From assembly GCF_016097555.1 (NCBI RefSeq), contig NC_054706.1, forward strand, positions 42,183,118 to 42,247,117: a stretch of DNA of 64,000 nt, read 5' to 3'. This DNA comes from Gigantopelta aegis. Taxonomy: Eukaryota > Mollusca > Gastropoda > Neomphalida > Peltospiridae. The position numbers and the translations under genes were made by a program. The notes under the pieces are model-generated. The model saw nothing but the letters and a program-made list of their open reading frames with translations. It was not told the DNA's origin and did no database searches. This document shows, piece after piece, positions 35,466 to 46,536 of the stretch; the first letter of the stretch is position 1; every line of letters begins with the position of its first letter.

Positions 35466-36100
35466 AGGCCAGGGCAATTGCCGTCGGTAAGATATAAACT
35501 GCCATCAGTCAGGGGCTTTACTGATGGCACTTTTGTGCCGCTGGATAAACATTACTGCCCTCACCGACGGCACAATGTATAAACCTGTATGAACATTATC
35601 TGTCAGTATTTAACACGGTCGTTTGGGTCCTGGTTGGACTTAATGGGTGTTTAGTTAGTACCACTCGATGGACCGAGCCATGCGTGTACCCTGCATTGTC
35701 ATATAATACACGTTCTCACTGCATTTTGCCAACCCGTTTTCATGTTATGCCGTCCCCCTTTCAAGCCTTGAAATAAGCGGCCAGTCATGGTCATTGTCCG
35801 GTACAAATTTGTAACTTGTCAGTAACAATGTCGATTGCGCCGGTCACCATGTCCGAAGCTCGCGTTGTAGTAAAAGCCGGCTGTTTTAGAGTCGAATACA
35901 CTTAATGCACCGATTAAAAAACCCACTGATTACGAATGAAAAAACACAAATGTGTACCAGTGGGATTCGAACCGGTTCGCGGGGCACTTGACAGTCCAAC
36001 ACGAAGTTCATATACAGTCACTGTACCTGTTTAGTAAGATTTTTCATAGTTTTCGTTTAAAGTTTGCAATTGAAATTGCCTCGTGGTTAACAATTAAAGG

Positions 36101-36430
36101 ATGTTGAACAAAATAACTTCAATCTTTGCTATAAAAGAACAGACAGGTACCGATAATGACAAATCAACTGTCCCTGTTCCCAGTATCCGTGGCGGGCAGC
36201 CGCCGATTAAATTGTCCCCAAAAAGTCCCAAAACGAATATCCCGCAGAGTAGTATCTTAAAATCTAGCACTGAATTAAAATGGCAAAAGGAGGATTTAGT
36301 TAATACAAATGCCTCTTTGTGGCTACAGTTTGAAGAAAACACCAAAGGCGAGGTTACACTTATGACGTGCTCATTCTGCAAAACATTTCAAAAAGAAATG
36401 CAGTATAATCACGATTTTTCGGACACATAG
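36101..36430 (+). pseudogene. N-terminal fragment of a hAT-type transposase-like protein
   Basis: 109 codons from ATG 36101 to TAG. After a Ser/Pro-rich start it reads WQKEDLVNTNASLWLQFEEN and MTCSFCKTFQKEM. The WLxFE then CxxC arrangement is seen at the start of zinc-finger (TTF/BED-like) hAT transposases and host proteins derived from them. Downstream frames soon end, with no dimerisation domain or DDE core. It lies inside the hAT-like copy A, which fits. Confidence 0.4.
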
Positions 36431-36606
36431 ATCACAAATCTGCCTGTGTCAAATGCTAACGATCACTCGGCAACCAAAAATATAGACTATTACTACAAAC
36501 AAGACACTGATGACATTGAAAAAAATGGATGAGTCTGAGTCAGATCATCATGAATCTGAAAGTTCAACACAAAGTGATAGTGACGACAGTTTTATGGGTT
36601 TCTTAA

Positions 36607-36818
36607 GCTCTATCCTAACCGGCCGCGAGCGACACGAGCAATGTGAAAGATTATTTTAGAAATCATTGATTTCCATTGCCGCATCCTAACTGTATGTGCG
36701 CGACGCGACAGATTTATATGTCGCGTCGCACTCGTGCGGTTAGGATACGGCAATTGAAATCCATGATTTCTAAAAAATCACTCAAGTAGCTCGCGGCTGG
36801 TTAGTATACAGCTTTACC
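36607..36818. mobile_element. Foldback element with about 90-bp inverted arms
   Basis: The left arm agctctatcctaaccggccg to gccgcatcctaac mirrors the right arm with scattered mismatches. Both contain the cgcgagc and agaaatcat words. The centre holds a second short palindrome (gcgacgcgaca / tgtcgcgtcgc). The outermost AGCT occurs at both ends. Confidence 0.7.
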
Positions 36819-37547
36819 AGAGGACATATATTAATGCATCACAGACTAGTAAGTACGTAACAATAATAAATGTCATCATTTGGTGACTATTGCCTTAATT
36901 GCTGCATTGGTTATTTACTAATTAAATATATCAATTATTAAACGAAATAAAACATAATTTATTTCATTTTTATTTACAATGTTTTGTGACAGGTACAATT
37001 TCTTTTATGTCAGGCACAAATTGATTGTTGCAGGACATTGTGTCAGGTACACCAAAATGTTTTATTTCAAGGCTTGCCTTTATTTTTCCATATCCTACTA
37101 TAATTTACAGCACCCAGCTGTGCTATTTAAAAATGCACAGTTTTTTGTTCACACTAAAAAACATTGACATCAAAGAAAATTAGCTAAAATGTCTATGAAA
37201 ACAACTGACAAAAAGCTTCAGTAGCTTATGACAGTTACCATTATGTAATCTGACAGTATTTTAACAGCCTCCATTGTGTCCCAAACCAGTATCCATTTGT
37301 ATGTTTGAAACACACTATGAGCAATGAAAACATTAAATTTCTTATCATTTCGGCAATCTCCGACTGAACCGCCCCTCAAATTTGTCATGTGATCAGAACG
37401 GTCTTTCTGTCTTTTGAACCAGTGACGCTTGGCTGATATTTTGTCCTCAAGTATAGATTTAATTGTTTGTAACTGATGATTTTTACTTACTGTCATTTGT
37501 TTATTCAGCCATTCCTAATAAAATACAGTTGAGCACCATTGTGTCGA

Positions 37548-38446
37548 CCGGCCTCGGTGGCGTCGTGGCAGGCCATCGGTCTACAGGCTGGTAGGTACTG
37601 GGTTCGGATCCCAGTCGAGGCATGGGATTTTTAATCGAGATACCGACTCCAAACCCTGAGTGAGTGCTCCGCAAGGCTCAATGGGTAGGTGTAAACCACT
37701 TGCACCGACCAGTGATCCATAACTGGTTCAACAAAGGCCATGGTTTATGCTATCCTGCCTGTGGGAAGCGCAAATAAAAGATCCCTTGCTGCCAATCGGA
37801 AGAGTAGCCCATGTAATGGCGACAGCGGGTTTCCTCTCAAAATCTGTCTGGTCCTTAACCATATGTCTGACGCCATATAACCGTAAATAAAATGTGTTGA
37901 GTGCGTCGTTAAATAAAACATTTCTTTCTTTCTTTATCCCCTGGTTTAAATTCCCGACTCCTAGCCTTCCTATCAAACACTGATTTTATTTTGCTCTGAG
38001 CATAACTCAGATGCTTCCTAGCTAGTTCGGTCGCCGGCCACCTCCTATCTCTAACTCTCTTATTCATTAATACTCCCTTGTCCATATAATAACCTAACAT
38101 CTGATCCTGCATCTCACCCTCTGTTAACAATGTAGTGCGAGCTGCCAACAAATCCTATACCTGCACAATATGAGTGCTCCGCAAGGCTCAATGGGTAGGT
38201 GTAACCCACTTGCACCAACCAGTGATCCATAACTGGTTCAACAAAGGCCATGGTTTGTGCTATCCTGCCTGTGGGAAGCGCAAATAAAAGATCCCTTGCT
38301 GCTAATCGGAAAGAGTAGCCCATGTAGTGGCGACAGCGGGTTTCCTCTCAAAATCTGTGTGGTCCTTAACCATATGTCTGACGCCATATAACCGTAAATA
38401 AAATGTGTTGAGTGCATCGTTAAATAAAACATTTCTTTCTTTCTTT
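37548..38446 (+). mobile_element. Composite retroposon: SINE A + gypsy segment + headless SINE
   Basis: A perfect 12-bp target duplication, ccattgtgtcga, flanks the whole unit (37536-37547 and 38447-38458). Inside are a full SINE A (37548-37933); then 37934-38153, which matches 25479-25690 of the gypsy element beginning exactly at the SINE target site; then about 16 unidentified bases; then the body and tail of another SINE A without a head (38170-38446). The layout indicates one insertion of a read-through RNA. Confidence 0.85.
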
Positions 38447-38458
38447 CCATTGTGTCGA

Positions 38459-39101
38459 TATCGTGGGGACCACAAAACATATCGAGTTAACCAAATATCA
38501 ATTCAAACGTTAAGTGAAATATGTAAACAAAAATGTACAAAAAACCCCAACATATATTAAAAAAGAAATAAAAATGTATTTTTATCGCTGTGCACATTCT
38601 GAACAAAGTTAATCATCTTTTAAAAATTTTATAAATTGTAAAATTAAAATCACGTTAGTACAATCTAAATAAATGTTTTTAACAAACATGAATTTATAAG
38701 AAAGTTATAATAACAAAATACAGTTACACCAAATGTTTTGTAGAAGAATAAATACAAATTCCATGCCCAATTCATACAGTGCAGGAATAATGTTTGTCAC
38801 GCATTGGTTCGCGGCATCAAAGCTGCAGAGCTAAAATGTTTACACACTGATGTCTCGTCATTTTCCATGACATTCCTTGCATCAAGTTAAGATACAACAG
38901 TAGTTAACACCGCTTTAACAATGCTGTCGTCTGACATGGGAGCAGAGATGGTAAAGCAGTCGGCTGTCATATTGGCACATGCATATTCCTTCTCATACCC
39001 AAATCTCTTGACTCGGTTGCCATAAGAAAGTCAGCATAGTGGAAACAATGTTGTCATTGAATAAACACCGATATCGCAGCCTTCTTTGTCAATTAACAGC
39101 T
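38459..39101. other. Intron, no feature
   Basis: AT-rich. Nothing recognised. Confidence 0.5.
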
Positions 39102-39115
39102 AGTTAACCTATCAA

Positions 39116-39501
39116 AGAAAGAAGTGTTTTATTTAACGACGCACTCAACACATTTTATTTACGGTTATATGGCGTCAGACATATGGTTAAGGACCACACA
39201 TATTTTTTTAGAGGAAACCCGCTGTCGCCACATAGGCTACTCTTTTACGACAGGCAGCAAGGGATCTTTTATTTGCGCTTCCCACAGGCAGGATAGCACA
39301 AACCATGGCCTTTGTTGAACCAGTTATGGATCACTGGTCGGTGCAAGTGGTTTACACCTACCCATTGAGCCTTGCGGAGCACTCACTCAGGGTTTGGAGT
39401 CGGTATCTGGATTAAAAATCCCATGCCTCGACTGGGATCCGAACCCAGTACCTACCAGCCTGTAGACCGATGGCCTGCCACGACGCCACCGAGGCCGGTT
39501 C
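39116..39501 (-). repeat. SINE family A with target duplication
   Basis: Full-length inverted family A copy flanked by agttaacctatcaa at 39102-39115 and 39502-39515. Confidence 0.93.
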
Positions 39502-39599
39502 AGTTAACCTATCAAGACAAATTAATCCTACTTTTATCAGACCACAGTTTTTCAAAGCCACAAGTCACACGAGTAGTTGCATTCTTGAACAATCGTCAT

Positions 39600-39988
39600 A
39601 CCGGCCTTGGTGGTATCGTGGTTAGGCCATCGGTCTACAGGCTGGTAGGTACTGGGTTCGGATCCCAGTTGAGGCATGGGATTTTTAATCCAGATACCGA
39701 CTCCAAACCCTGAGTGAGTGCTCCTCAAGGCTCAGTGGGTAGGTGTAAACCACTTGCACCGACCAGTGATCCATAAATGGTTCAACAAAGGCCATGGTTT
39801 GTGCTATCCTGCCTGTGGGAAGCGCAAATAAATGATCCCTTGCTGCTAATTGGAAAGAGTAGCCCATGTAGTGGCGACAGCGGGTTTCCTCTCAAAATCT
39901 GTGTGGTCCCTAACCATATGTATGACGCCATATAACCGTAAATAAAATGTGTTGAGTGCATCGTTAAATAAAACATTTCTTTCTTTTT
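39600..39988 (+). repeat. SINE family A with target duplication
   Basis: Full-length copy flanked by aacaatcgtcat at 39588-39599 and 39989-40000. It lies head to head with the preceding - strand copy, about 100 bp away, so the transcript could form a long hairpin of two SINEs. Confidence 0.93.
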
Positions 39989-40000
39989 AACAATCGTCAT

Positions 40001-40446
40001 CTGCTAGCATTTTCTTTTAGGCTCGATAAGACCATTTTAGTATCTTGTTCAATAGTTTATATTAGATAATTTCATTTGTTTATCTTACACGTGAACTGTT
40101 ACAGTAACTACATGTACAAATCATGTGTTTACTGTCAAATGTTGACAACTCTTTTGATAGTTGCTTACATGTTCACAATACTAGTACAGCATTGATTTCA
40201 GATCGTGCAATTCATATGTACCTTTTTAAATATTTGATTTATTTTAACACATAATATTAATATCAACACAGAGATATTTTTCGTATAAAAGTCTATGTTG
40301 GGACCAAAAAATTTATTGACACAAACGTAAGATTGACTCAAACATATCAACTCAGCAGAGGTGAAAATATGATAGTTAATACACGCTTTGGCCGGGACCG
40401 GCCAGTCATGTCTACACAAGCAATGTATCGACTCAAGCAAGTTCAG
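40001..40446. other. Intron, no feature
   Basis: AT-rich, no gene or named repeat. Confidence 0.5.
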
Positions 40447-40572
40447 CACAACGGTACTCAACTGTATTAGAAACTTAATTTAGTTAGGGATATCACCGCT
40501 GATCAAAACAGTGGTACTCGACTGTATTAGAAACTTTTAATATTGTTAGGGATATCACTGCTGATCAAAACA
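40447..40572 (+). repeat. Tandem duplication of about 62 bp
   Basis: Two adjacent copies of a unit running from ggtactcaactgtattagaa to gggatatcaccgctgatcaa, with few differences. Confidence 0.8.
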
Positions 40573-42070
40573 ACGGAAGTGATATAGTGTTCATCATTAA
40601 AATCATTTATCTTGGGTACCAAATAATGTGTGCACTGCCTTTACAAATACAAAACTACCTTTATCAGCTAGTGATAGCATATCAATGGGATCGATTCAAT
40701 CAAAAAAGAAATAAATGAAAAGAACAGAAAAACGTTATCCCATATTGGGGTATCACTTGAATTTTTTAAAATTATTTTTGATATATTAAAATAATATTAA
40801 AACTTTTAATCGGTTCCCCAAAATGAATGCCCATGAATGTCGGACTGACAATATCTCAGTTAAACTACATAAAGATAAGTCAGCTTGTACATCGTACCAT
40901 CATTTTTGTACCAGATACTGGGGCAAAATAAGGGCTAAGTCGACCAACACAATAATATACAGTAACCTAGATTTCCTTTTTTTCTTTTTTCTTTTTTCTT
41001 TTTTGTTTGTTGCTTTTGTCATTTTCTTTTTTAAGGGGGGGGGGGGGGGTGTATTTGTGCAGTCGCCTAATGTATTTAAAATAATCTGCTGCCATTGTAA
41101 CATATTTTTGAGTAACAGAGTAGATGTATTTTTAGCAAATAAAATTAAATATTAAATATATTTTATTGTTTAAAATGTCAGTATTTGCAGTGTTCTCGCT
41201 GCTTCATTTAAGCGGGACGCCCCGCCCCGCTATTCCATTTTTCCGCCCTCCTTTCACGTACCCCGCCCTCCTTTATTTTTGAGCGCCCCTCTTTATTTTC
41301 CAGCACCTATCTCCGCTATTTCCAAATGCACTTTTTTTCCCACACAGAAAACAACGATCAGTCTGCATACTGGACATAAAAGGAAACAAACTGCGTTGTG
41401 TACGAAAGAGCAATTGACGAAACATTTACGACAGTTACCGTAACGTAATTTAACAGTATTTTTAACAGCCTCTATTTTGTCCAATATCTGTATCCATTTG
41501 TATGTTTGATAGACACAATAAAAGTTATATTTTATGTAAGCAATGAAAACATTTTATTTTTTACGGATTCGGCAATCTCCGATTGAAAAAAAACCCACTC
41601 TTATTTGGCGCCAAATTTGTCACGTGATCAGAACGGTCATTCTGTCTTGTTTCTACTAACTATCGTTTGATATTTTGTCCTCTGTTGCAGATATAATTGG
41701 TTGAAACTGATGATTTTTACTTTCTGTTATTCTGTTTATTAAGCAGATCTTTATAAAATATTGTAAACTTTTGATTTTGAGGGGATATGAACGCTTATAA
41801 AAACAACGGAAGTGCTAGTGTTTATCATTAAAATAATTTATCTTGAGTGCCAAATAATGTATATACCGCCTTTACAAAAACGAAACTACTTTTTATCAGC
41901 TGGCGATATTTTATCACAGCGATCGATTCATTCGATGAAGATGTAAATAACAAAAATGTATCTGACATTAGGAGATCACTTTACAAACATCTTTATTGTT
42001 TTTCGTATATCTTGGAATCTTTATTAAAAAACCCCGGAACTGCCCGTGAATGTCAGACCCGATATCATCT

Positions 42071-42532
42071 GGCCTCAGACCACAATTAATTTCACTATGT
42101 ATTCTCATGTAGCCCCAGTGGCTGTAGCACTTTTATTAATTTCACCAGGCCATTAGCATTTCACGGGAAACATTACCTGCTTGGGCCCATTGAACACTCG
42201 AAAGGACGACATCTGTTGTCCAGCTCTTTTCCGCGTTATATCAATGTAAACAAACACACGTGGGCTAAGGGACCGAATCACACCCATTTCTCTGCATTTT
42301 ACACAAATTTTGCATGACTTCAATGTGCTCTGGGGGACATTATGCAGTATCCAGTGTAAACCAAGTGCACATATTCACTAACTGCATCCTCTTACCTGTC
42401 AAACCCAGTGTAAGAATCCAGTATACTAAGCAGCTCCCCAGCCATTAATCACATCACAAGAAAACTATATTTTCTCGCATTAGCTTCCGTATTTTGGACA
42501 ACCAAATGGGTGGATAACTCTAGTCTGAGGCC
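42071..42532 (+). repeat. Direct terminal repeat, left
   Basis: 462 bp, bounded by inverted 12-bp tips (ggcctcagacca / tagtctgaggcc). The same sequence recurs at 46537-46998. The interior contains no ORF. It could equally be a MITE whose two copies bracket the genes. Confidence 0.9.
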
Positions 42533-43253
42533 TATCAGACCAAAATTGTTTTCACCATGACACTCAAACTCACATATGGCATTTAAATACATATGTCAAG
42601 TTGCATACAGGCAATAAAAAGAATATTTGATACCAAATATGGCTATTGGAGCCTGTGAAATGGGGAACTGCCTGTGCCGCAAAAGGCGGCAATCTGCGTC
42701 AAATTATTCCCAATAGTGGACTAGTAATTATGCAATAACTTTAAAAGTTACAGACATTTTTCTGAACAACAAAAAGAAACTTGCTCCTTATTGTGTTCTC
42801 TGCAATTGAAATATAGCAGTTGGCAGGAATATGATTTTTTCCAAAACAAATTCAATTTAATTTAAATTGATACATTTTCAAAAAAAAAATTCCCACAAAG
42901 TTCTCTTTTTAAACAAAATTTAATCGTTAAAACTGTAAAATTTTGGATACTGCACGCAGTCAATATATGCCAATTACAAATTAGGACTGCTCGAGTGTCA
43001 TTCTGGTGAGGGTAATTAGCAAGGTGTCTGCACACCGTAACAGGTCATACCTGAATGCATAGGACAGGGCACCAGTCTGCAAAGATGCAGTACCGAATAC
43101 ACAGTGAACAAAAAAAAGCTGTCAACTGCCACTGCACTGAAATGTTTTAATGCATCAGAACTGAAAGTGACATCACACATGAACATGTATATAAGGGTGG
43201 ACATGCATACCACAATAAGTATTTCACTGTTTTATACACTACGAGTCACATCC

Positions 43254-45252
43254 ATGGAAGGCAATACAAGATGAAAGACACAGTTCAAGAAGGGACATGC
43301 ACCTTGGAATAAGGGTGCAACTCTGCTGCATGAACATGCAAGTCCAGAATCTCACACTGAGAAGTTGCGACCAGTAGTCCGGATGAATATAGACGAGTTT
43401 GCCTTGGTCACGAAGTCAAGTTCCACTTCAGCCACCATATCCACTCCAGATTGCGAAGGTGCGTCACAGCCAGTCCACCTGCTATGTCCCATTACGAGTA
43501 CATGTACTGCGTCTGAAATGAAAGAAGAACAACAGTGTAAAGACAAAGAAGGCATGAGAATAATGGACAATGACAGAATGGTAGATGCATGGAATGCAGC
43601 TTTCAGATACCACTCAACAGCTTCCCCTGAGTGCGACGAGCCTGAAATGCAAATATTAAAAGAGGTTAAGTGGGGTCTTTGTTGGAAAATCACACTACAC
43701 TGTGTGAATTGTGACTTCACTGCTCCTGAAAGCAAATTGTACAATGAGGTGAAGACAAATAAACCTGGCCCAAATGCAGCAAAAACTAATGTGGGTCTTG
43801 CTATCGGTCTCCAAGATACTCCCGTCGGCAATACGAGAGCGAGAGTGCTATTGGCAGGCATGGACATTCCACCGCCGTGTCGGAGCAGCATGCAGAGAAC
43901 ATACAAGGTATCAACGGCTGTAACAGATCTAAAAGAAAAAGATATGGCACAAAAAGTTGAGCTACTGAAAGACATTAACATGAAACGTGGAAATGAACGT
44001 GATGAAATTAACATAGCCATGGATGGGAGATACAACTCCATGACAATAACAAGTCGGAAGAAACCGGGCCAGAATGCATCACAAGCTATAGGACTTGCGT
44101 GTGAAACAATGACTGAAAGAAAATTCATTGTAAGTGCCTGCTTCCAGAATAAACTTTGTTGGACCGGAGCCTGGTTAAGAAACAAAGGTATTCATGTGAC
44201 GTGTCCCGGTGGTCATCCTGACTGCACAGCAAACTTGCCGCCATTTGCTCTGCTGTCGGAATACGAGATGGGAAAAGATATCGGAACAGACTTGGCTCTA
44301 CAAGGTATTCTCATAAAATACGTCACAACAGATGGAGATTCCAGATCATCTGCTGGAGTTGATAGTGCTTTGAAACTTCTACATCCAATGTGGAAAGTGC
44401 AGCGGCTAGCTGATCCAACCCACTTAGGTCAGAGTCAGTTTCGTAAGTGTTACAAAGCTAACTTCAGTCCCGACATGTTTACTGGGTCCACCCGTGAACA
44501 AAAGCGTGAAGCACAGAAGGTATTCAGCCAGGATATGAAAGCAAGGTGCAGTTTAATTCTTAAAGAACTGATGAAACTACACACTGGTAATATCGGTGTA
44601 CTGAAACGAAACTTACCAAAGGTCCTGCAATCGACACTTTCGTGCTACGGTGGTGACTGTTCAAAGTGTTCGCGGTACTCGGTCGTCTGCAGTGGAGGAA
44701 TAACGAACAACTGGTGGCACCGATCCATGTTCCTGGGTACACACAGAATCACAGCTGAATATGAATGAAAATGACAAAATGTTAGTACTGGAACTTCTGA
44801 AGATTAAACTAAGTATTTCAGCTGTAGAGCAAATGAAACTGTATACAGACACACAGAAATGTGAGGCTGCGAACCGTTCTCTCAGTGTTTCCTTACCTAA
44901 GAATGTGAACTATTCACGAACGATGATTGGGAGAGCTGCATCCACCATCCACAGGCTGAACAACGCCCCGGGAACATCGATGATAGAAAAGTGCAAGTAC
45001 TGTGGCATCGAACTGTCAGCTCGGGTGAGGCGTTCACTGCGTCAGATGGACAAAGAGTCGGACTATCAAAAAAGATATCAAAACAATCCACAGGTGATTA
45101 AAAGGCACTTAGTCCAGCAAGGAAGTAAAATTAGAGATCACTTACGATATAAACATTTGCACAGAGATCAACAAGCTGACTACAAGAAAGGATTATTAGA
45201 TATTGACAGTCAAAGAACAGACAACTCCTGTGACCACAGTTATTCAAAGTAA
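43254..45252 (+). CDS. Mutator-like transposase, two frame defects
   Basis: About 665 codons. It starts at ATG 43254, has an in-frame TGA at 43272, then reads KTQFKKGHAPWNKG, an N-terminal lysine-rich PWNKG motif. The frame runs open to 44768 and homology continues in the +1 frame to 45252, so a single frameshift lies near 44750. Core motifs are INIAMDGRYNS (about 44010), KYVTTDGDSRSSAGVDSAL (about 44320), RLADPTHLGQSQFRKCY (about 44404), and a Cys cluster SCYGGDCSKCSRYSVVC (about 44640). Then come DTQKCEAANRSLSVSLPKN (about 44850) and a His/Cys C-terminal end. The set matches the Mutator-like transposase domain proteins that are abundant in mollusc genomes. The first two motifs probably carry catalytic Asp residues (inference). 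Few defects suggest recent activity. Confidence 0.8.
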
Positions 45253-45479
45253 TTTTTGTCACAAACCTTCAAGTGATACATATAATATAGGAACTATCAG
45301 TTTGCATGATAGCATTTCTGCTGTGGATATGAACCCTAGACATTGAAGACTGACTTTAAACAATAAAAAATAGTAATGTGAATAAATGTATGCTTTTGAA
45401 TAAATGTATCATGTGATATTTATATGTGATTTTATGACATAAAATATTTCTTTAAATTAAACTTAATTGTTTTACATTC

Positions 45480-45860
45480 TTATATGTTATGCATTCTGAG
45501 ATGCAAGAGGCAGGGAGGGTATTGTCCATGTCCCTGACAGACATCCCGGTTCACACATTGTATGCGCGAGCTGTTAATTGCATGTGGCTCAGCAGATGAG
45601 TGATCTTTAAACATACAAAGACGGTTATGGCACAGGTGACTGATGTCACTGCCATCTAGGTCCATCTCCTTATTAAAGACCATGAAACTTAATCTGTGAG
45701 CATTTACTGTACGATACTGGCCTGTGATTGGTGATTTGAACTTAATAGCACCATATCCATTTGGTCTGGGAGGCCCATTCCACATTATACATTCACCATT
45801 TGGCCCAGGATCACATTTTGAAAAAATTACCCTCTGGTATTTTTGATAAAAAGCCTCCAT
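45480..45860 (-). CDS. Small His-Cys-box (I-PpoI-like, His-Me finger) endonuclease
   Basis: 126 codons from ATG 45860, intact (a GTG two codons upstream is less likely). Order: GECIMWNG and NGYGAIKF at the start, AHRLSFMVFNKE, then DISHLCHNRLC with the His expected to act as general base, a later HAINSSR whose Asn could be the metal ligand, and the second zinc site CVNRDVCQGHGQYPPC. This is the zinc-binding loop pattern of His-Cys-box homing endonucleases. It lies tail to tail with the transposase gene, 227 bp away. In this family the enzyme makes double-strand cuts at a specific site. Here it may assist mobility. It could also be a co-opted DNA-binding protein. Confidence 0.75.
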   Translation of the reverse strand: MEAFYQKYQRVIFSKCDPGPNGECIMWNGPPRPNGYGAIKFKSPITGQYRTVNAHRLSFMVFNKEMDLDGSDISHLCHNRLCMFKDHSSAEPHAINSSRIQCVNRDVCQGHGQYPPCLLHLRMHNI

Positions 45861-45885
45861 TTTCACTTGTTCAATTAGCTCAATT

Positions 45886-46525
45886 ACTCAAAGTGAGGCC
45901 CTCACAGGGTGCAGGGATACATTCTGATTGAAAAGAATGACCTATGACCTGATAGGGGTACAATGCATGCTGAATTATGTCATAATTTGTGAAATTACAA
46001 ATTTTGAAAATATAAATATAATAAAATTTAATTTAATTTAATTTAAAGAAATAAAATATTCATCACCCAAACTGATAACTTTCAGATTTCCACCTATCTG
46101 CACAATTATCATGTACATTTTGAGTGCTGTAACTGGCATAATTACCTCACAATTTGGTATCAAAGTGTGTCACCCTGTGTCAAACATCATTGAAGAAATC
46201 CTCCATATTGACTTATTTGACCTTAACCTTCAAAGTGAGGCTCTCATAGGGTGTAGGGATACAGCCTGATTGAAAAGAATGACCTATGACCTGATAGGGG
46301 TACAATGCATGCTGAATTATGTCATAATTTGTGAAATTACAAATTTTGAAAATATAAATATAATAAAATTTAATTTAATTAAACAAAATAAAATATTCAC
46401 CACCCAAACTGATTAGTTTCAGATTTCCACCTATCTGGACAATTAGCATGTACATTTTGAGTGCTGTAACTGACATAGTTACCTCACAATTAGGTATCAA
46501 AGTGTGTCACCCTGTGTCAAACATC
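45886..46525 (+). repeat. Tandem duplication of about 345 bp inside the element
   Basis: Two nearly identical blocks start caaagtgaggccctcacagg (45889) and caaagtgaggctctcatagg (46232), and both end near gtgtcaccctgtgtcaaaca. They lie between the endonuclease promoter side and the right terminal repeat. Confidence 0.85.
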
Positions 46526-46536
46526 CTACTATATCA

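Larger units (their letters stand above)
35466..41100 (+). mobile_element. hAT-like V+X composite, copy A, split by later insertions
   Basis: 35466-35715 matches V (52830-53023) and runs at the same junction into X (cgttctcactgcattttgc, compare 53031). X sequence reappears in pieces at 36990-37535 and 40560-41020, separated by SINEs and other insertions (36607-36818, 37548-38446, 39116-39501, 39600-39988). The right terminus has decayed in a G run at 41035-41049. Copies B and C show the termini better. Confidence 0.5.

Noticed and set aside
35945..36010. tRNA-like T arm on the - strand (ggttcgaatcccactgg)
   Set aside because: No pairing anticodon or acceptor stem could be built. Probably an old SINE head.
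43352..44185. 277-codon - strand frame
   Set aside because: Antisense shadow of the transposase gene without any recognisable domain.
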